From Allobrachymonas denitrificans DSM 15123 (GTDB lineage Bacteria; Pseudomonadota; Gammaproteobacteria; Burkholderiales; Burkholderiaceae_C): a DNA stretch of 64,000 bases. The translations under genes and the position numbers were made by a program. Each line of letters opens with the position of its first letter. Within the stretch, counting starts at the first letter, position 1. Location of the stretch: assembly GCF_900110225.1 (NCBI RefSeq), contig NZ_FOCW01000001.1, forward strand, positions 682,001 through 746,000. The letters are read 5' to 3'. Shown in pieces: positions 37,170 through 46,933 of this stretch. The notes under the pieces were generated by a model. It did no database searches. It saw only the letters and a list, made by a program, of their open reading frames with translations, and was not told where the DNA came from.

Positions 37170-38156
37170 ATGAGCAAGACCCCCGTTCGCGTGGCCGTTA
37201 CCGGCGCTGCTGGCCAGATTGGCTATGCCCTGTTGTTCCGTATTGCTTCCGGCGAAATGCTGGGCAAGGACCAGCCGGTCATCCTGCAGCTGCTGGAAAT
37301 CCCCGACGAGAAGGCACAGAACGCGCTCAAGGGCGTGATGATGGAACTGCAGGATTGCGCTTTCCCGCTGCTGGCCGGCATGGAAGCCCACTCCGACCCG
37401 ATGACCGCCTTCAAGGATGCCCAGTACGTGCTGCTGGTTGGTGCCCGTCCGCGCGGCCCCGGCATGGAGCGTGCCGACCTGCTGGCTGCCAACGCCCAGA
37501 TCTTCACCGCCCAGGGCAAGGCCCTGAACGCCGTGGCTGACCGCAACGTGAAAGTGCTGGTGGTGGGCAACCCCGCCAACACCAACGCCTACATCGCCAT
37601 GAAGAGCGCTCCCGATCTGCCGGCCAAGAACTTCACCGCCATGCTGCGCCTGGACCACAACCGTGCTGCCAGCCAGATCGCCGAGAAGACCGGCAAGCCC
37701 GTGTCTGCCATCGAGAAGCTGGCCGTGTGGGGCAACCACTCTCCCACCATGTACGCCGACTACCGATTCGCCACCATCGATGGTCAGTCCGTGAAGGACA
37801 TGATCAACGACGAAGAGTGGAACCGCAACACCTTCCTGCCCACCGTGGGCAAGCGCGGCGCCGCCATCATCGAGGCCCGTGGCCTGAGCTCCGCAGCTTC
37901 CGCTGCCAACGCTGCCATCGACCACATGCGTGACTGGGCCCTGGGCACCAACGGCAAGTGGGTCACCATGGGCATCCCGTCCAAGGGCTGGTACGGCATC
38001 CCCGAAGGCGTGATGTTCGGTTTTCCGGTGACCTGCGAAAACGGCGAGTACACCGTGGTCGAAGGCCTGCCGATCGACGAATTCAGCCAGCAGTGCATCA
38101 ACAAGACCCTGGACGAGCTGAAGGGCGAAGAAGACGGCGTCAAGCACCTGCTGTAA
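37170..38156 (+). CDS. mdh: Malate dehydrogenase
   Basis: The 328-residue enzyme interconverts malate and oxaloacetate with NAD. It has the dinucleotide motif [21 protein letters not shown], the substrate-binding arginines in [15 protein letters not shown], and the catalytic His in [12 protein letters not shown]. Length and sequence fit the cytosolic-type (LDH-like group) Mdh common in betaproteobacteria rather than the 312-residue E. coli form. GGAG lies about 8 bases before the ATG. It starts the plus-strand TCA block. Confidence 0.97.
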   Translation: MSKTPVRVAVTGAAGQIGYALLFRIASGEMLGKDQPVILQLLEIPDEKAQNALKGVMMELQDCAFPLLAGMEAHSDPMTAFKDAQYVLLVGARPRGPGMERADLLAANAQIFTAQGKALNAVADRNVKVLVVGNPANTNAYIAMKSAPDLPAKNFTAMLRLDHNRAASQIAEKTGKPVSAIEKLAVWGNHSPTMYADYRFATIDGQSVKDMINDEEWNRNTFLPTVGKRGAAIIEARGLSSAASAANAAIDHMRDWALGTNGKWVTMGIPSKGWYGIPEGVMFGFPVTCENGEYTVVEGLPIDEFSQQCINKTLDELKGEEDGVKHLL

Positions 38157-38168
38157 GCACAGGAGCTG

Positions 38169-38269
38169 CCTGTCGGCTTGCCGGCAGGTTCGCCAACAGT
38201 TTGTCCTGGCACCGTGCCAGGACTTCCAGCCAAGCATTGTGGATACCGTTCGCAGTTCTTGGCTGGAAG
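38169..38269. repeat. Run of three inverted repeats after mdh
   Basis: Three adjacent inverted repeats lie downstream of mdh. A 9-bp stem with one G-T pair is at 38169-38188. A 10-bp perfect stem GTCCTGGCAC/GTGCCAGGAC is at 38203-38223. A 12-bp perfect stem CTTCCAGCCAAG/CTTGGCTGGAAG with a 23-base loop is at 38223-38269. No T-run follows, so they are not simple terminators; they may mark an mRNA-processing or stability element. Confidence 0.7.
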
Positions 38270-38385
38270 TGTGTCCGGACTGGCTGCAAGCCGGTTGCCG
38301 GATGCCGATGCCGGTTAGCGCCTCCCTGCGGGGCGCTGCCCGGACGTGATGTGTGCAACCCCAACCCGATTGCTGCAAGCCCGCC

Positions 38386-39378
38386 ATGACTGACACCACG
38401 ACGGCCCATCCCCGCGAAGTTCTGCTGGATGCACAGGGCGCCACCGGCCTGCTGCCGGTGTGCGACCATTACTGCGGCGTCGAGGTGCGCATGCGCAAGA
38501 GCCTGCAGCTGCAGGCCGAGATGACCGAGGAATTCGGCGCCTGCATGTTCGACATCACACTCGACTGCGAGGACGGGGCCCCTGTAGGCGGCGAGGCCGA
38601 GCATGCCGATCTGGTACTGGCCGTGGCGCGCGATGCTGTGCCCGAAGCGCGTGTGGCCGTGCGGGTGCATCCTGTCGATCATCCCGCGTTTGCTGCCGAT
38701 GTCGAGAAGCTGGTGGGCCAGGCGGCGGATCGCTGGTGCCACGTGATGATTCCCAAGGTGGATTCGGTGGCCGATGTCGAGCTGGCCGTGCGCCATGTCG
38801 ACGCAGCCGGGGGCAGTACGCTGCCACTACAGGTGCTGGTCGAGTCGCCGCTGGCCGTGCACAACGCCTTCGAGATTGCTGCCCATCCGCGCGTGCAGTC
38901 GATCAGCTTCGGCCTGATGGACTTTGTTTCCGCCCATGGAGGTGCGATTCCCGGCGAGGCCATGGGCCTGCAGGGTCAGTTCACCCATCCGCTGGTGGTG
39001 CAGGCCAAACTGCAGATTGCATCGGCCTGCCACGCCTATGGCAAGACGCCGTCGCACTGTGTGGTGACCGAATTCAGTGACGCCGAAGCCATCGGTCATG
39101 CTGCCCATCGGGCCGCGGCCGAACTGGGCTACACCCGCATGTGGAGCATCCACCCGAGCCAGATCCGTCCGATTCTGGCTGCATTTGCTCCGACCGATGC
39201 GGAAATCGATACGGCCGTGGCCATTACCGAGGCTGCCATTGCTGCCCAGTGGGCACCCGTCAGCCACAAGGGCAAGCTGCATGATCGCGCAAGCTACCGC
39301 TACTACTGGCAGGTGTTGGAACGCGCACACGCGACTGGCAAATTGTTACCACAAGGCATGCTGAAATACTTTGCGTGA
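38386..39378 (+). CDS. HpcH/HpaI-CitE family CoA-ester lyase (malyl-CoA lyase-like)
   Basis: A 330-residue TIM-barrel protein of the CitE/malyl-CoA lyase family. It shows DITLDCEDGAPVGGEAEHADLV, with the acidic metal ligand, VRVHPVDHPAF, VMIPKVDSVADVE and QVLVESPLAVHNAFEIAAHPRV, ending in a typical RMWSIHPSQI segment. Known members cleave malyl-, methylmalyl- or citryl-CoA; the exact substrate is not readable. The ATG at 38386 gives MTDTTTAHPREVLLDAQG. Its place between mdh and acnB suggests a link to the TCA/glyoxylate network. Confidence 0.83.
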   Translation: MTDTTTAHPREVLLDAQGATGLLPVCDHYCGVEVRMRKSLQLQAEMTEEFGACMFDITLDCEDGAPVGGEAEHADLVLAVARDAVPEARVAVRVHPVDHPAFAADVEKLVGQAADRWCHVMIPKVDSVADVELAVRHVDAAGGSTLPLQVLVESPLAVHNAFEIAAHPRVQSISFGLMDFVSAHGGAIPGEAMGLQGQFTHPLVVQAKLQIASACHAYGKTPSHCVVTEFSDAEAIGHAAHRAAAELGYTRMWSIHPSQIRPILAAFAPTDAEIDTAVAITEAAIAAQWAPVSHKGKLHDRASYRYYWQVLERAHATGKLLPQGMLKYFA

Positions 39379-39431
39379 CAGGGACTGATTTGATAATCGG
39401 TTGTCCCGTGTTCCATGACTGAAAGGTATCC

Positions 39432-40025
39432 ATGAAAAAGACCCTGATTGCGCTGAGTGCCATGATGATCGCCGCTTCCGGCGCAATGGCTGCTACCACG
39501 CCTGCCAAAGCTCCGGCCAAGAAGGCAGCGGCAGCGAAGAAGGCCGCGCCGAAGAAAGCAGTGAAGAAACCGGCTGCCAAGAAGGCGGCTCCGGCCAAGA
39601 AGGCTCCGAGCAAGCTGCGCGAGCGTCTGGCCGTGAACCCGATCACCGGTGCGAGCGCGCCTGTGGCCAATATTCCAGGTCCGGGCACTCCGTTCCCGGC
39701 CCCTGCAGCCGGCACCGTGTTTACCGGCACGATGCGCTGCGAACTGGGTAGCGCGGTGACGGTCACCCAGGATGCCGCCCGCCCCACCATGTACCAAGTC
39801 AGCAACGGTAAAGGTCTGACCTATACCATGCACCAGGTGCCCACCACCACCGGCGTGGTGCGTCTGGAAGACCGCGCCAACGGCGCCACCTGGCTGCAGT
39901 TGGGCAACAAATCCATGCTGATGGATCAGAAGCGTGGCGAACGTGTGGCCGATGGCTGCCAGAACCCGCAACAAGTGGCGCGCGACCGCGAGCTGCAACA
40001 AAGACCCGTCGACCTGCTGCGCTGA
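39432..40025 (+). CDS. Secreted protein with histone-H1-like Lys/Ala repeats and MliC-like C-terminus
   Basis: A 197-residue protein with a signal peptide (ALSAMMIAASGAMA, cleavage about residue 20). It is followed by a strongly basic Ala/Lys/Pro-rich stretch (about residues 21-62, repeats such as KAPAKKAA) like a histone H1 tail. The C-terminal part (about 95-185) contains TMRCELGSAVTVTQ, YTMHQVPTTTGVVRLED and a final Cys in ERVADGC. This is vaguely like the lysozyme-inhibitor (MliC) fold, with two Cys that could form a disulfide. The role is unknown. It lies between the CitE-like lyase and acnB with its own spacers. Confidence 0.75.
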   Translation: MKKTLIALSAMMIAASGAMAATTPAKAPAKKAAAAKKAAPKKAVKKPAAKKAAPAKKAPSKLRERLAVNPITGASAPVANIPGPGTPFPAPAAGTVFTGTMRCELGSAVTVTQDAARPTMYQVSNGKGLTYTMHQVPTTTGVVRLEDRANGATWLQLGNKSMLMDQKRGERVADGCQNPQQVARDRELQQRPVDLLR

Positions 40026-40099
40026 TGCGGGCAGGTTGATGCCGGCTGCACTGCCTGCAAGGGGGTGCAGCCTCCCATACCAACCTCAGGAGAACCACC

Positions 40100-42691
40100 A
40101 TGTTGAAAGCCTACCGTGACCATGTGGCCGAGCGCGCCGCACTCGGCATTCCCCCGCTGGCACTGGACGCCAAGCAGACGTCCGAGCTGATCGAGCTGAT
40201 CAAGAACCCGCCGGCAGGCGAGGAAGCTTTCCTGGTGGATCTCCTGACCCACCGTGTGCCGCCGGGCGTGGATGATGCCGCCAAGGTCAAGGCCAGCTTC
40301 CTGGCTGCCGTGGCGCATGGCGACATCCAGGTCGGCCTGGTCAGCAAGGCCAAGGCGACCGAGCTGCTGGGCACCATGGTGGGTGGCTACAACGTCCATC
40401 CGCTGATTGAGCTGCTGGATGACGCCGAAGTGGCCGATATCGCCGCCGAGGGTCTGAAGAAGACCCTGCTGATGTTCGATTTCTTCAACGATGTGGCGGT
40501 CAAGGCCAAGGCCGGCAATGCCAAGGCCCAGGAAGTGCTGCAAAGCTGGGCTGATGCCGAATGGTTCACCAGCCGTCCCGAAGTGGCCCAGAAGATCACC
40601 GTGACCGTGTTCAAGGTGCCCGGCGAGACCAACACCGACGACCTGTCGCCCGCTCCCGATGCCTGGAGCCGTCCCGACATTCCGCTGCACTATCTGGCGA
40701 TGCTAAAGAACACCCGTCCTGACGCGGCCTTCAAGCCCGAGGAAGACGGCAAGCGCGGCCCGATGCAGTTCATCGAGGACCTGAAGCAGAAAGGCAACAT
40801 CGTGGCCTACGTGGGTGACGTGGTGGGTACCGGTTCCAGCCGCAAGTCCGCAACCAACTCCGTGATCTGGGCTACCGGTGAAGACATTCCCTTCGTGCCG
40901 AACAAGCGCTTCGGTGGCGTGACGCTGGGCGGCAAGATTGCCCCGATCTTCTTCAACACCCAGGAAGACTCCGGCTCCCTGCCGATCGAGGTCGATGTGA
41001 CCCAGATGGAAATGGGCGACGTGCTGGATGTCTATCCCTATGACGGCAAGATCGAGAAGAACGGCCAGAAGATTGCCGACTTCGCCCTGAAGAGCGATGT
41101 GCTGCTGGACGAAGTGCGTGCCGGTGGCCGTATCAACCTGATCATCGGCCGCAGCCTGACGGCCAAGGCGCGTGAAGAGCTGGGTCTGCCGGCCTCTACC
41201 GTGTTCCGTCTGCCCAAGTCCCCGGTCGATTCCGGCAAGGGCTTCACGCTGGCCCAGAAGATGGTCGGTCGTGCCTGCGGCCTGCCGGAAGGCCAGGGCA
41301 TCCGTCCGGGCACCTACTGCGAACCCAAGATGACCACCGTCGGCAGCCAGGACACCACCGGCCCGATGACGCGCGACGAGCTGAAGGATCTGGCCTGCCT
41401 GGGCTTCAGTGCCGACATGGTGATGCAGTCCTTCTGCCACACCGCTGCCTATCCGAAGCCCGTCGATGCCAAGATGCACCGCGAGCTGCCCGCCTTCATC
41501 AGCAACCGCGGCGGCGTGGCCCTGCGTCCGGGCGATGGCGTGATCCACAGCTGGCTGAACCGTCTGCTGCTGCCCGATACCGTGGGTACCGGCGGCGACA
41601 GCCACACCCGCTTTCCGATCGGTATCAGCTTCCCGGCTGGCTCTGGTCTGGTGGCATTCGGTGCTGCCACCGGCGTGATGCCGCTGGACATGCCCGAATC
41701 CGTGCTGGTGCGCTTCAAGGGCGAGATGCAGCCTGGCGTGACCCTGCGTGACCTGGTGCATGCGATCCCGCTGTACGCCATCAAGGCCGGTCTGCTGACG
41801 GTCGAGAAGGCTGGCAAGAAGAACATCTTCTCCGGCCGCGTGCTGGAAATCGAGGGTCTGCCGGACCTGAAGGTGGAGCAGGCGTTCGAACTGTCCGATG
41901 CCTCCGCCGAGCGTTCCGCTGCCGGCTGCACGATCAAGCTGAACAAGGAACCCGTCATCGAGTACCTGAACTCCAACGTCGTGCTGATGAAGAACATGAT
42001 CGCCGACGGTTACGAAGACGCGAAGACGCTGGCCCGCCGCATCGAGAAGGTCGAGCAGTGGCTGGCCAACCCGCAGCTGCTGGAGGCCGACGCCGATGCC
42101 GAGTACGCCGCCGTGATCGAGATCGATCTGGCCGACATCAAGGAACCCATCGTCTGCTGCCCGAACGACCCGGATGATGCCAAGTTCATGTCCGAAGTGT
42201 CTGGCACCCAGATCGACGAAGCCTTCATCGGCTCCTGCATGACCAACATCGGCCACTTCCGCGCCGCAGCCAAGCTGCTGGGCGGCAAGCGCGATATCCC
42301 GGTCAAGCTGTGGGTGGCACCGCCGACCAAGATGGACCAGGACGAGCTGATGAAGGAAGGCCACTACGCCGCCTTCGGCACGGCTGGTGCGCGCACCGAA
42401 ATGCCGGGCTGCTCGCTGTGCATGGGTAACCAGGCACAGGTGCGTGAAGGCGCTACGGTGATGTCCACCTCCACCCGCAACTTCCCGAACCGTCTGGGCA
42501 AGAACACCAATGTGTACCTGGGCAGTGCGGAGCTGGCTGCCATCTGCTCCAAGCTGGGTCGCATCCCGACGGTGGAAGAGTACCGTGCCGAAATGGGCAT
42601 CATCGATGCCGACAAGGCCAGCGTGTACCGCTACATGAACTTCGACCAGATCGAGGAGTATGCAGAAGTGGCCAAGGGCGTGAACGTCTGA
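40100..42691 (+). CDS. acnB: Bifunctional aconitate hydratase 2 / 2-methylisocitrate dehydratase
   Basis: The 863-residue AcnB-type aconitase isomerises citrate to isocitrate with a [4Fe-4S] cluster. It shows the N-terminal HEAT-like domain ([20 protein letters not shown]), the swivel domain ([17 protein letters not shown]), and the catalytic domains with [17 protein letters not shown]. Cluster cysteines are in [15 protein letters not shown] and [11 protein letters not shown]. Length matches E. coli AcnB (865). A strong terminator follows. Confidence 0.97.
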   Translation: MLKAYRDHVAERAALGIPPLALDAKQTSELIELIKNPPAGEEAFLVDLLTHRVPPGVDDAAKVKASFLAAVAHGDIQVGLVSKAKATELLGTMVGGYNVHPLIELLDDAEVADIAAEGLKKTLLMFDFFNDVAVKAKAGNAKAQEVLQSWADAEWFTSRPEVAQKITVTVFKVPGETNTDDLSPAPDAWSRPDIPLHYLAMLKNTRPDAAFKPEEDGKRGPMQFIEDLKQKGNIVAYVGDVVGTGSSRKSATNSVIWATGEDIPFVPNKRFGGVTLGGKIAPIFFNTQEDSGSLPIEVDVTQMEMGDVLDVYPYDGKIEKNGQKIADFALKSDVLLDEVRAGGRINLIIGRSLTAKAREELGLPASTVFRLPKSPVDSGKGFTLAQKMVGRACGLPEGQGIRPGTYCEPKMTTVGSQDTTGPMTRDELKDLACLGFSADMVMQSFCHTAAYPKPVDAKMHRELPAFISNRGGVALRPGDGVIHSWLNRLLLPDTVGTGGDSHTRFPIGISFPAGSGLVAFGAATGVMPLDMPESVLVRFKGEMQPGVTLRDLVHAIPLYAIKAGLLTVEKAGKKNIFSGRVLEIEGLPDLKVEQAFELSDASAERSAAGCTIKLNKEPVIEYLNSNVVLMKNMIADGYEDAKTLARRIEKVEQWLANPQLLEADADAEYAAVIEIDLADIKEPIVCCPNDPDDAKFMSEVSGTQIDEAFIGSCMTNIGHFRAAAKLLGGKRDIPVKLWVAPPTKMDQDELMKEGHYAAFGTAGARTEMPGCSLCMGNQAQVREGATVMSTSTRNFPNRLGKNTNVYLGSAELAAICSKLGRIPTVEEYRAEMGIIDADKASVYRYMNFDQIEEYAEVAKGVNV

Positions 42692-42743
42692 ATGCTGCTG
42701 CGCTGACGGTCTGGGTACCCGGTGACGGGTACCCGGAAACGAG

Positions 42744-42770
42744 AAAACGGCCCCTGCGGGCCGTTTTTTC
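42744..42770 (+). terminator. Rho-independent terminator after acnB
   Basis: Stem AACGGCCC/GGGCCGTT (42746-42765) with a CTGC loop and a T-run to 42769. Just upstream, two copies of GGGTACCCGG (42713-42722, 42727-42736) can form an additional 8-bp hairpin. Confidence 0.92.
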
Positions 42771-42797
42771 ATGGGTTCGTGGGTCTTTCTCGCCGGT

Positions 42798-43007
42798 TTA
42801 CAGCGGCGGCTCCTCGTGCCGGTCCTTGACCACCAGGTACACGCCCAGCGCTGCGACGATGGCCCAGCCGACAAAGGCCAGCATGCCGAAACGCTCGGCC
42901 AGCGGATTCATGTAGAACAGCATCAACAGTGCCACTGCCAGCAGGGCGTTGCCGATCCAGAAGGCGGTCTTGGAGGGGTTGGGAGAGGGTTTCATATGCT
43001 TGTCCAT
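42798..43007 (-). CDS. Small two-helix membrane protein, unknown
   Basis: A 69-residue protein (if started at ATG 43007, MDKHMKPS) with two hydrophobic helices at about residues 17-33 and 42-60 and an acidic/basic C-terminal tail (KDRHEEPPL). No ribosome site is obvious for this ATG or for an ATG four codons later. It lies between acnB (convergent) and the wzc terminator. No family recognised; the coding call rests on the clean hydrophobic pattern. Confidence 0.6.
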   Translation of the reverse strand: MDKHMKPSPNPSKTAFWIGNALLAVALLMLFYMNPLAERFGMLAFVGWAIVAALGVYLVVKDRHEEPPL

Positions 43008-43025
43008 GATACGCGCAGGGGAGCA

Positions 43026-43064
43026 GGAAAAAGCCTGCACCTCCGGTCAGGAGGGTGCAGGCTT
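43026..43064 (-). terminator. Rho-independent terminator after wzc
   Basis: Stem AAGCCTGCACC/GGTGCAGGCTT (43031-43064) with a 12-base loop is followed on the minus strand by TTTT. It closes the wza-wzb-wzc operon at its 3' end. Confidence 0.85.
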
Positions 43065-43083
43065 GCCGTGGCAACTTGCGGGA

Positions 43084-45258
43084 TCAGTCTTTTTTGGCGT
43101 AGCTGACGTAGCTGTCGTACGCGTGGTAGTTGGAAGCCGAGCGCTCGATGCCGTTGAGCACCGCACCGGAGACGGTAATCTGGTTGTTGCGCAGGCGGTC
43201 CAGGCTGGCTTCCACGTCCTTCACCGAGGTTTGCTCAAAACGGGTCACCATCAGGGTGGTGCCGGCATGCTGACCAATGATGTTGGCATCGGCGACGGCA
43301 AGGACCGGCGGCGAGTCGACAATCACGAAGTCGTAGGTGCGGGAAGCCTGTTCCAGCAGTTCGGCCAGACGCGGGCTGGACAGCAGTTCGGCCGGATTGT
43401 CCTTCTGGGGTGTTCCGCGTGACATGAAGTCGAGCCCGGACACCAAGGTGGACTGGATCGGGGCAGGCAGACCGGGAGTTGCCAGGAATTCCGCCAGGCC
43501 CTGACCCAGGGTGAGGTTGAGCAGCTCGTGGACATAGCCCGTGCGCAGGTCGGCATCGATCAGCAGGACCTTCTTGTTGGACTGCGCCATCACGGTGGCC
43601 AGGTTGGCGCTGACAAAGGTCTTGCCCACGGCAGGGGTGGCACCCGTGATCATCAGCACGTTGTTGCGCGCTTCCATCAGGTTGAAGTACAACGCGGTAC
43701 GCAGGGAGCGCAGCGCTTCCACGGCCACGTCATCCGGCTGGTTGGAGGCCAGCAGGAAGTTGGAGCGCACGTTTTTGTCACGACGCTTGAGGTGTTTCAA
43801 AACCGTGTCGCGCTTGCGTTGTACGGTGGACAGCGGCACCGACGACAGCACCGGAACGCCGATTTCCTCCAGCTGGCCGGCTTCCTCGATACCACGACGG
43901 AACAGCGAGCGCAGGATGAAAAACAGCGAAGCCAGCAGACCTGCCCCCAGCGTGCTGGCCAGCACGATCAGTTTTTTCTGCGGCTTGATCGGCTCTTCCA
44001 GGGTCAAGGCACGATCGATCACGCGGATATTGCCCAGCTTGCTGGCCTGGTTGATACCCAGCTCCTGCTGCTTGGTCAGCAGCTGCTGGTAGATCGCCTG
44101 CTGGATCTGCACGTCGCGGCTCAGACGAATCACTTCCTGCTGGGTCTTGGGCAGGTTGCCGATCTTGCCCAGCAGTTGCTTGCGGGCGTTTTCCAGCACC
44201 TGTTTTTTCTCGGCAATGGCCTTGTAGACCGGGTGGTCCGGCGTGTAGAGCTGGGAAACTTCGCTTTCCTTGATTTTCAGATCGGTGAGTTGCATCTCGA
44301 TCTGGTTCAGGCTTTGCACCACACCCTGGGATTCGATGGCGATATCCACGGTGGCGTTGCGGTTGCGGAAGGCGTTGAGCGCGTCTTCCGCCGCTTCCAG
44401 CTTTTGGCGGATTTCCGGCAGTTGTTGCTCGATGAACGCGAGGCTGGAGCCTGCCACCTGGGCGTCGTATTCCTTGTTCTGATTCACGTAGAAGTCGATC
44501 ACGGTGTTGAGCGTCTTCTCGGCAGCCTTGGCGTCCGTATCATTCAGGCTCATGCCCATGATGTTGGTTTTCTTGCCGTTCTCCTGCACGCCCAGGTCTC
44601 GTGACAGGCGCGTGATGGCCGACTGGCGGGACACCGGCGTGACCTCGAAGCTGTCGCCAGGAAGGCCGTTGAACCTGCTGACATGGACGGTGATGCCTTC
44701 TGCCGAGGTAAAGACGCTGCCTGCCGTTGCGTCATGCTGCTTGTCGTCCGGCGTGGTGATCTGGAACTTGTTGCCGCCCTGGAAGGTAAAGGTGAAGGTT
44801 TCACCCAGCAGACTGGCCGGAACCACCATGTTGCTGATCACCAACTCCGGTTCCACCGTGCGCTTGTCGGCCATGAAGCGGGTGTAGAAGGGCGGGCGCA
44901 CGTATTCGGGCTTGGCAGTCAGGGCCAACTGGTCCACGGTTGCGCCCAGCACCATGCGGGAACGGATGATCTGGATTTCGGTGGCGGCATCGCCGGAGTC
45001 GTTGCCCGTCAGGGCGCTCAGTTCACCCAGGATCTGGTTCTTGTCCTTGGATTCGATTTGCAGCAGGGCGTTGGCCTGGTAGACCGGGGTGGACGACAGG
45101 GCGTACAAGGCTCCCAGCACCAGTCCGGCCAACAGGCTCAGGGCAATCCAGGTCTTGTTGATCAGCAGGACATTGAACAGCCGGCCCAGATCGATTTCAT
45201 CGTCATTGGTCTGGACAGGACGGGAAGAAGCTGCTGCGCGTGTGTTGTTGTTTTGCAT
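43084..45258 (-). CDS. wzc: Polysaccharide co-polymerase with BY-kinase domain (Wzc-like)
   Basis: A 724-residue inner-membrane protein. An N-terminal Wzz domain with one helix at about 35-56 is followed by a long periplasmic coiled-coil region (about 60-425) and a second helix at about 430-448. The C-terminal bacterial tyrosine-kinase domain carries Walker A GATPAVGKTF, Walker A' VLLIDADLRTG and Walker B FVIVDSPPVLAVADA. The last 16 residues hold four Tyr (SNYHAYDSYVSYAKKD), the usual autophosphorylation cluster. Such proteins control capsule/exopolysaccharide chain length and export together with Wza and Wzb, both encoded just upstream. Confidence 0.94.
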   Translation of the reverse strand: MQNNNTRAAASSRPVQTNDDEIDLGRLFNVLLINKTWIALSLLAGLVLGALYALSSTPVYQANALLQIESKDKNQILGELSALTGNDSGDAATEIQIIRSRMVLGATVDQLALTAKPEYVRPPFYTRFMADKRTVEPELVISNMVVPASLLGETFTFTFQGGNKFQITTPDDKQHDATAGSVFTSAEGITVHVSRFNGLPGDSFEVTPVSRQSAITRLSRDLGVQENGKKTNIMGMSLNDTDAKAAEKTLNTVIDFYVNQNKEYDAQVAGSSLAFIEQQLPEIRQKLEAAEDALNAFRNRNATVDIAIESQGVVQSLNQIEMQLTDLKIKESEVSQLYTPDHPVYKAIAEKKQVLENARKQLLGKIGNLPKTQQEVIRLSRDVQIQQAIYQQLLTKQQELGINQASKLGNIRVIDRALTLEEPIKPQKKLIVLASTLGAGLLASLFFILRSLFRRGIEEAGQLEEIGVPVLSSVPLSTVQRKRDTVLKHLKRRDKNVRSNFLLASNQPDDVAVEALRSLRTALYFNLMEARNNVLMITGATPAVGKTFVSANLATVMAQSNKKVLLIDADLRTGYVHELLNLTLGQGLAEFLATPGLPAPIQSTLVSGLDFMSRGTPQKDNPAELLSSPRLAELLEQASRTYDFVIVDSPPVLAVADANIIGQHAGTTLMVTRFEQTSVKDVEASLDRLRNNQITVSGAVLNGIERSASNYHAYDSYVSYAKKD

Positions 45259-45262
45259 GAAG

Positions 45263-45700
45263 TTACCAGTTCATCTTGCTTTTCCACTGGTCGGAAAAGG
45301 CGGAAATCAGTTGGTGAGCGGTGGTGAAGTGGCTGGCCTCCTTGCGATAGGGGTCAGCCACCTCCTGCTGGTTGCTCCAGCGACCCAGCAGCATGACCTT
45401 GCCGCGTGCGCTGGGGCTGATCTGACAGACACTCTCGATATGGCGCTCTTCCATCACCAGGATCAGGTCGTGGGCCTGGCACATGGCATCGGTCAGCTGG
45501 CGGGCACGGTGGGCAGACAGGTCCAGCCCGTCCTTGCGGGCTTCTTCCTGTGCCTGCGGGTCGGCCGGGTGATCGACCAGGGCCTGGATGCCGGCCGAGG
45601 CGATCTGTACTGACGCCGGTGCCAGTTGACGCAACTTGGCTTCTGCAGCGGGAGAACGGCAGATATTGCCGACGCAGACCACCAGGATCTTGTTGAACAT
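45263..45700 (-). CDS. wzb: Low-molecular-weight protein tyrosine phosphatase (Wzb-like)
   Basis: A 145-residue LMW phosphotyrosine phosphatase. The P-loop CX5R is at the N-terminus (Cys9 to Arg15, in VVCVGNICRSP), and the general-acid Asp is in VADPYRKE. It dephosphorylates the tyrosine cluster of the Wzc kinase encoded 4 bases downstream. It starts 5 bases after the wza stop. Confidence 0.94.
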   Translation of the reverse strand: MFNKILVVCVGNICRSPAAEAKLRQLAPASVQIASAGIQALVDHPADPQAQEEARKDGLDLSAHRARQLTDAMCQAHDLILVMEERHIESVCQISPSARGKVMLLGRWSNQQEVADPYRKEASHFTTAHQLISAFSDQWKSKMNW

Positions 45701-45705
45701 GTGGC

Positions 45706-46884
45706 TTAGTCTCCCAGGTTGAATGCGTTCGCCAGCAGGCCGAACGTGGTCAACGACGGGATCACCTGGCTCACGACACGGTTCCAGCGACCCACCGGTG
45801 CCAGCGTCACGAACACAATGTCTTCCGGCTGCAGCTGGAAGCGGGTGCCCATGGCAAAGGCCGAGGCATCCTTCAGGTTGAGCTGGTAGATGTCGGCGAT
45901 CTTGTGGGTGCTGGCCGGATCGCGCGGGCGAATCACGAACACGCCACGCGCATCGGCCAGGGTCTGGCTGATGCCCTTGGCTTCGCCGAGGGCCGATGTC
46001 AGGGACAAGCCGCTGGGCGGAATCGCCAGCGTGCTTTGCTGGGTCACCTCACCCATCACGTGCACACGGCGCTTTTCATTGGTGGGAATGAAGAGGACGT
46101 CGTTGGGGCCGAGCAGCACGTTCTGGCTCATGTCGCCATGCTGCATGATGTCGTACAGCGAGATCGTGCGCGTCTGGCCGTTGCGTGTCAGCATGGCACG
46201 CGTGGCATCGGCATTGTCGGCCAGGCCACCGGCCAGGTTGACGGCGTTCAGCACTGTCATCGGCACGTTGGTGATGGCGAGCTGGGACGGGCGCTCGACG
46301 GCACCGGTCACCTGCACCTTCTTGTGCTGGTAGGAGGCGATGGTAACGTCCACTTGCGGGTAGCGCAGGTAGCGGCCGAGCCGACCCGTCAGCATGGCGC
46401 GGATCTGCGAGGCCGACTGGCCTGCCACGCGGACACGGCCGGCATAGGGGTAGAAGATGTAGCCTTGGGCATCCACCACGGTGCCGCTGGAGGTATTCTG
46501 CTGCTGGCCATCCAGACCACCCATCAGCGAGGTGGCGTTGGTCATGGGGGATTGGCCTACGGCACGGTTGATTTCCGGATGGCCCCAGACCACGATATTC
46601 AGCACATCACCCGGGCCGACGCGGTATTCATAGGATTGCAGGCTGGAGGCCAGACCCGGATTGGCGCGCGGCATCACTTCCGGCTGGTGGAGCGTTCCCA
46701 ACAGGGCGGGCGTGATCGGGAAAATTTCGACATGCTGGTTGATGTCGAAGGTGGCAGCATCGTGGGGCTGCGTGATCTGCTTGCCGGAAGTCTTGAGCTG
46801 CACGCCGGGAACGGCACAGCCTGTCAGGGTGACAGCCAAGGCTAGCAGGGCGGTGGGGATCAAACGTGGGGTCATGGTAAACAT
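45706..46884 (-). CDS. wza: Outer-membrane polysaccharide export lipoprotein (Wza-like)
   Basis: A 392-residue lipoprotein with a signal peptide ending in the lipobox LTGC (about residue 22). Polysaccharide-export domain motifs follow (YRVGPGDVLNIVVWGHPEI, GYIFYPYAGRVRVAGQ) and then SLBB-type repeats (QVTGAVERPSQLAITNVPM, VHVMGEVTQQSTLAIPPSG). It is close in length to E. coli Wza (379), including a C-terminal amphipathic segment. The start could be ATG 46884 or ATG 46875; neither has a good ribosome site. No glycosyltransferase or flippase genes are nearby. Confidence 0.92.
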   Translation of the reverse strand: MFTMTPRLIPTALLALAVTLTGCAVPGVQLKTSGKQITQPHDAATFDINQHVEIFPITPALLGTLHQPEVMPRANPGLASSLQSYEYRVGPGDVLNIVVWGHPEINRAVGQSPMTNATSLMGGLDGQQQNTSSGTVVDAQGYIFYPYAGRVRVAGQSASQIRAMLTGRLGRYLRYPQVDVTIASYQHKKVQVTGAVERPSQLAITNVPMTVLNAVNLAGGLADNADATRAMLTRNGQTRTISLYDIMQHGDMSQNVLLGPNDVLFIPTNEKRRVHVMGEVTQQSTLAIPPSGLSLTSALGEAKGISQTLADARGVFVIRPRDPASTHKIADIYQLNLKDASAFAMGTRFQLQPEDIVFVTLAPVGRWNRVVSQVIPSLTTFGLLANAFNLGD

Positions 46885-46933
46885 TGGGCTGTGGCTAGAG
46901 ACCTTGCGGACAAGTACGAATTGTATCCAGTGC

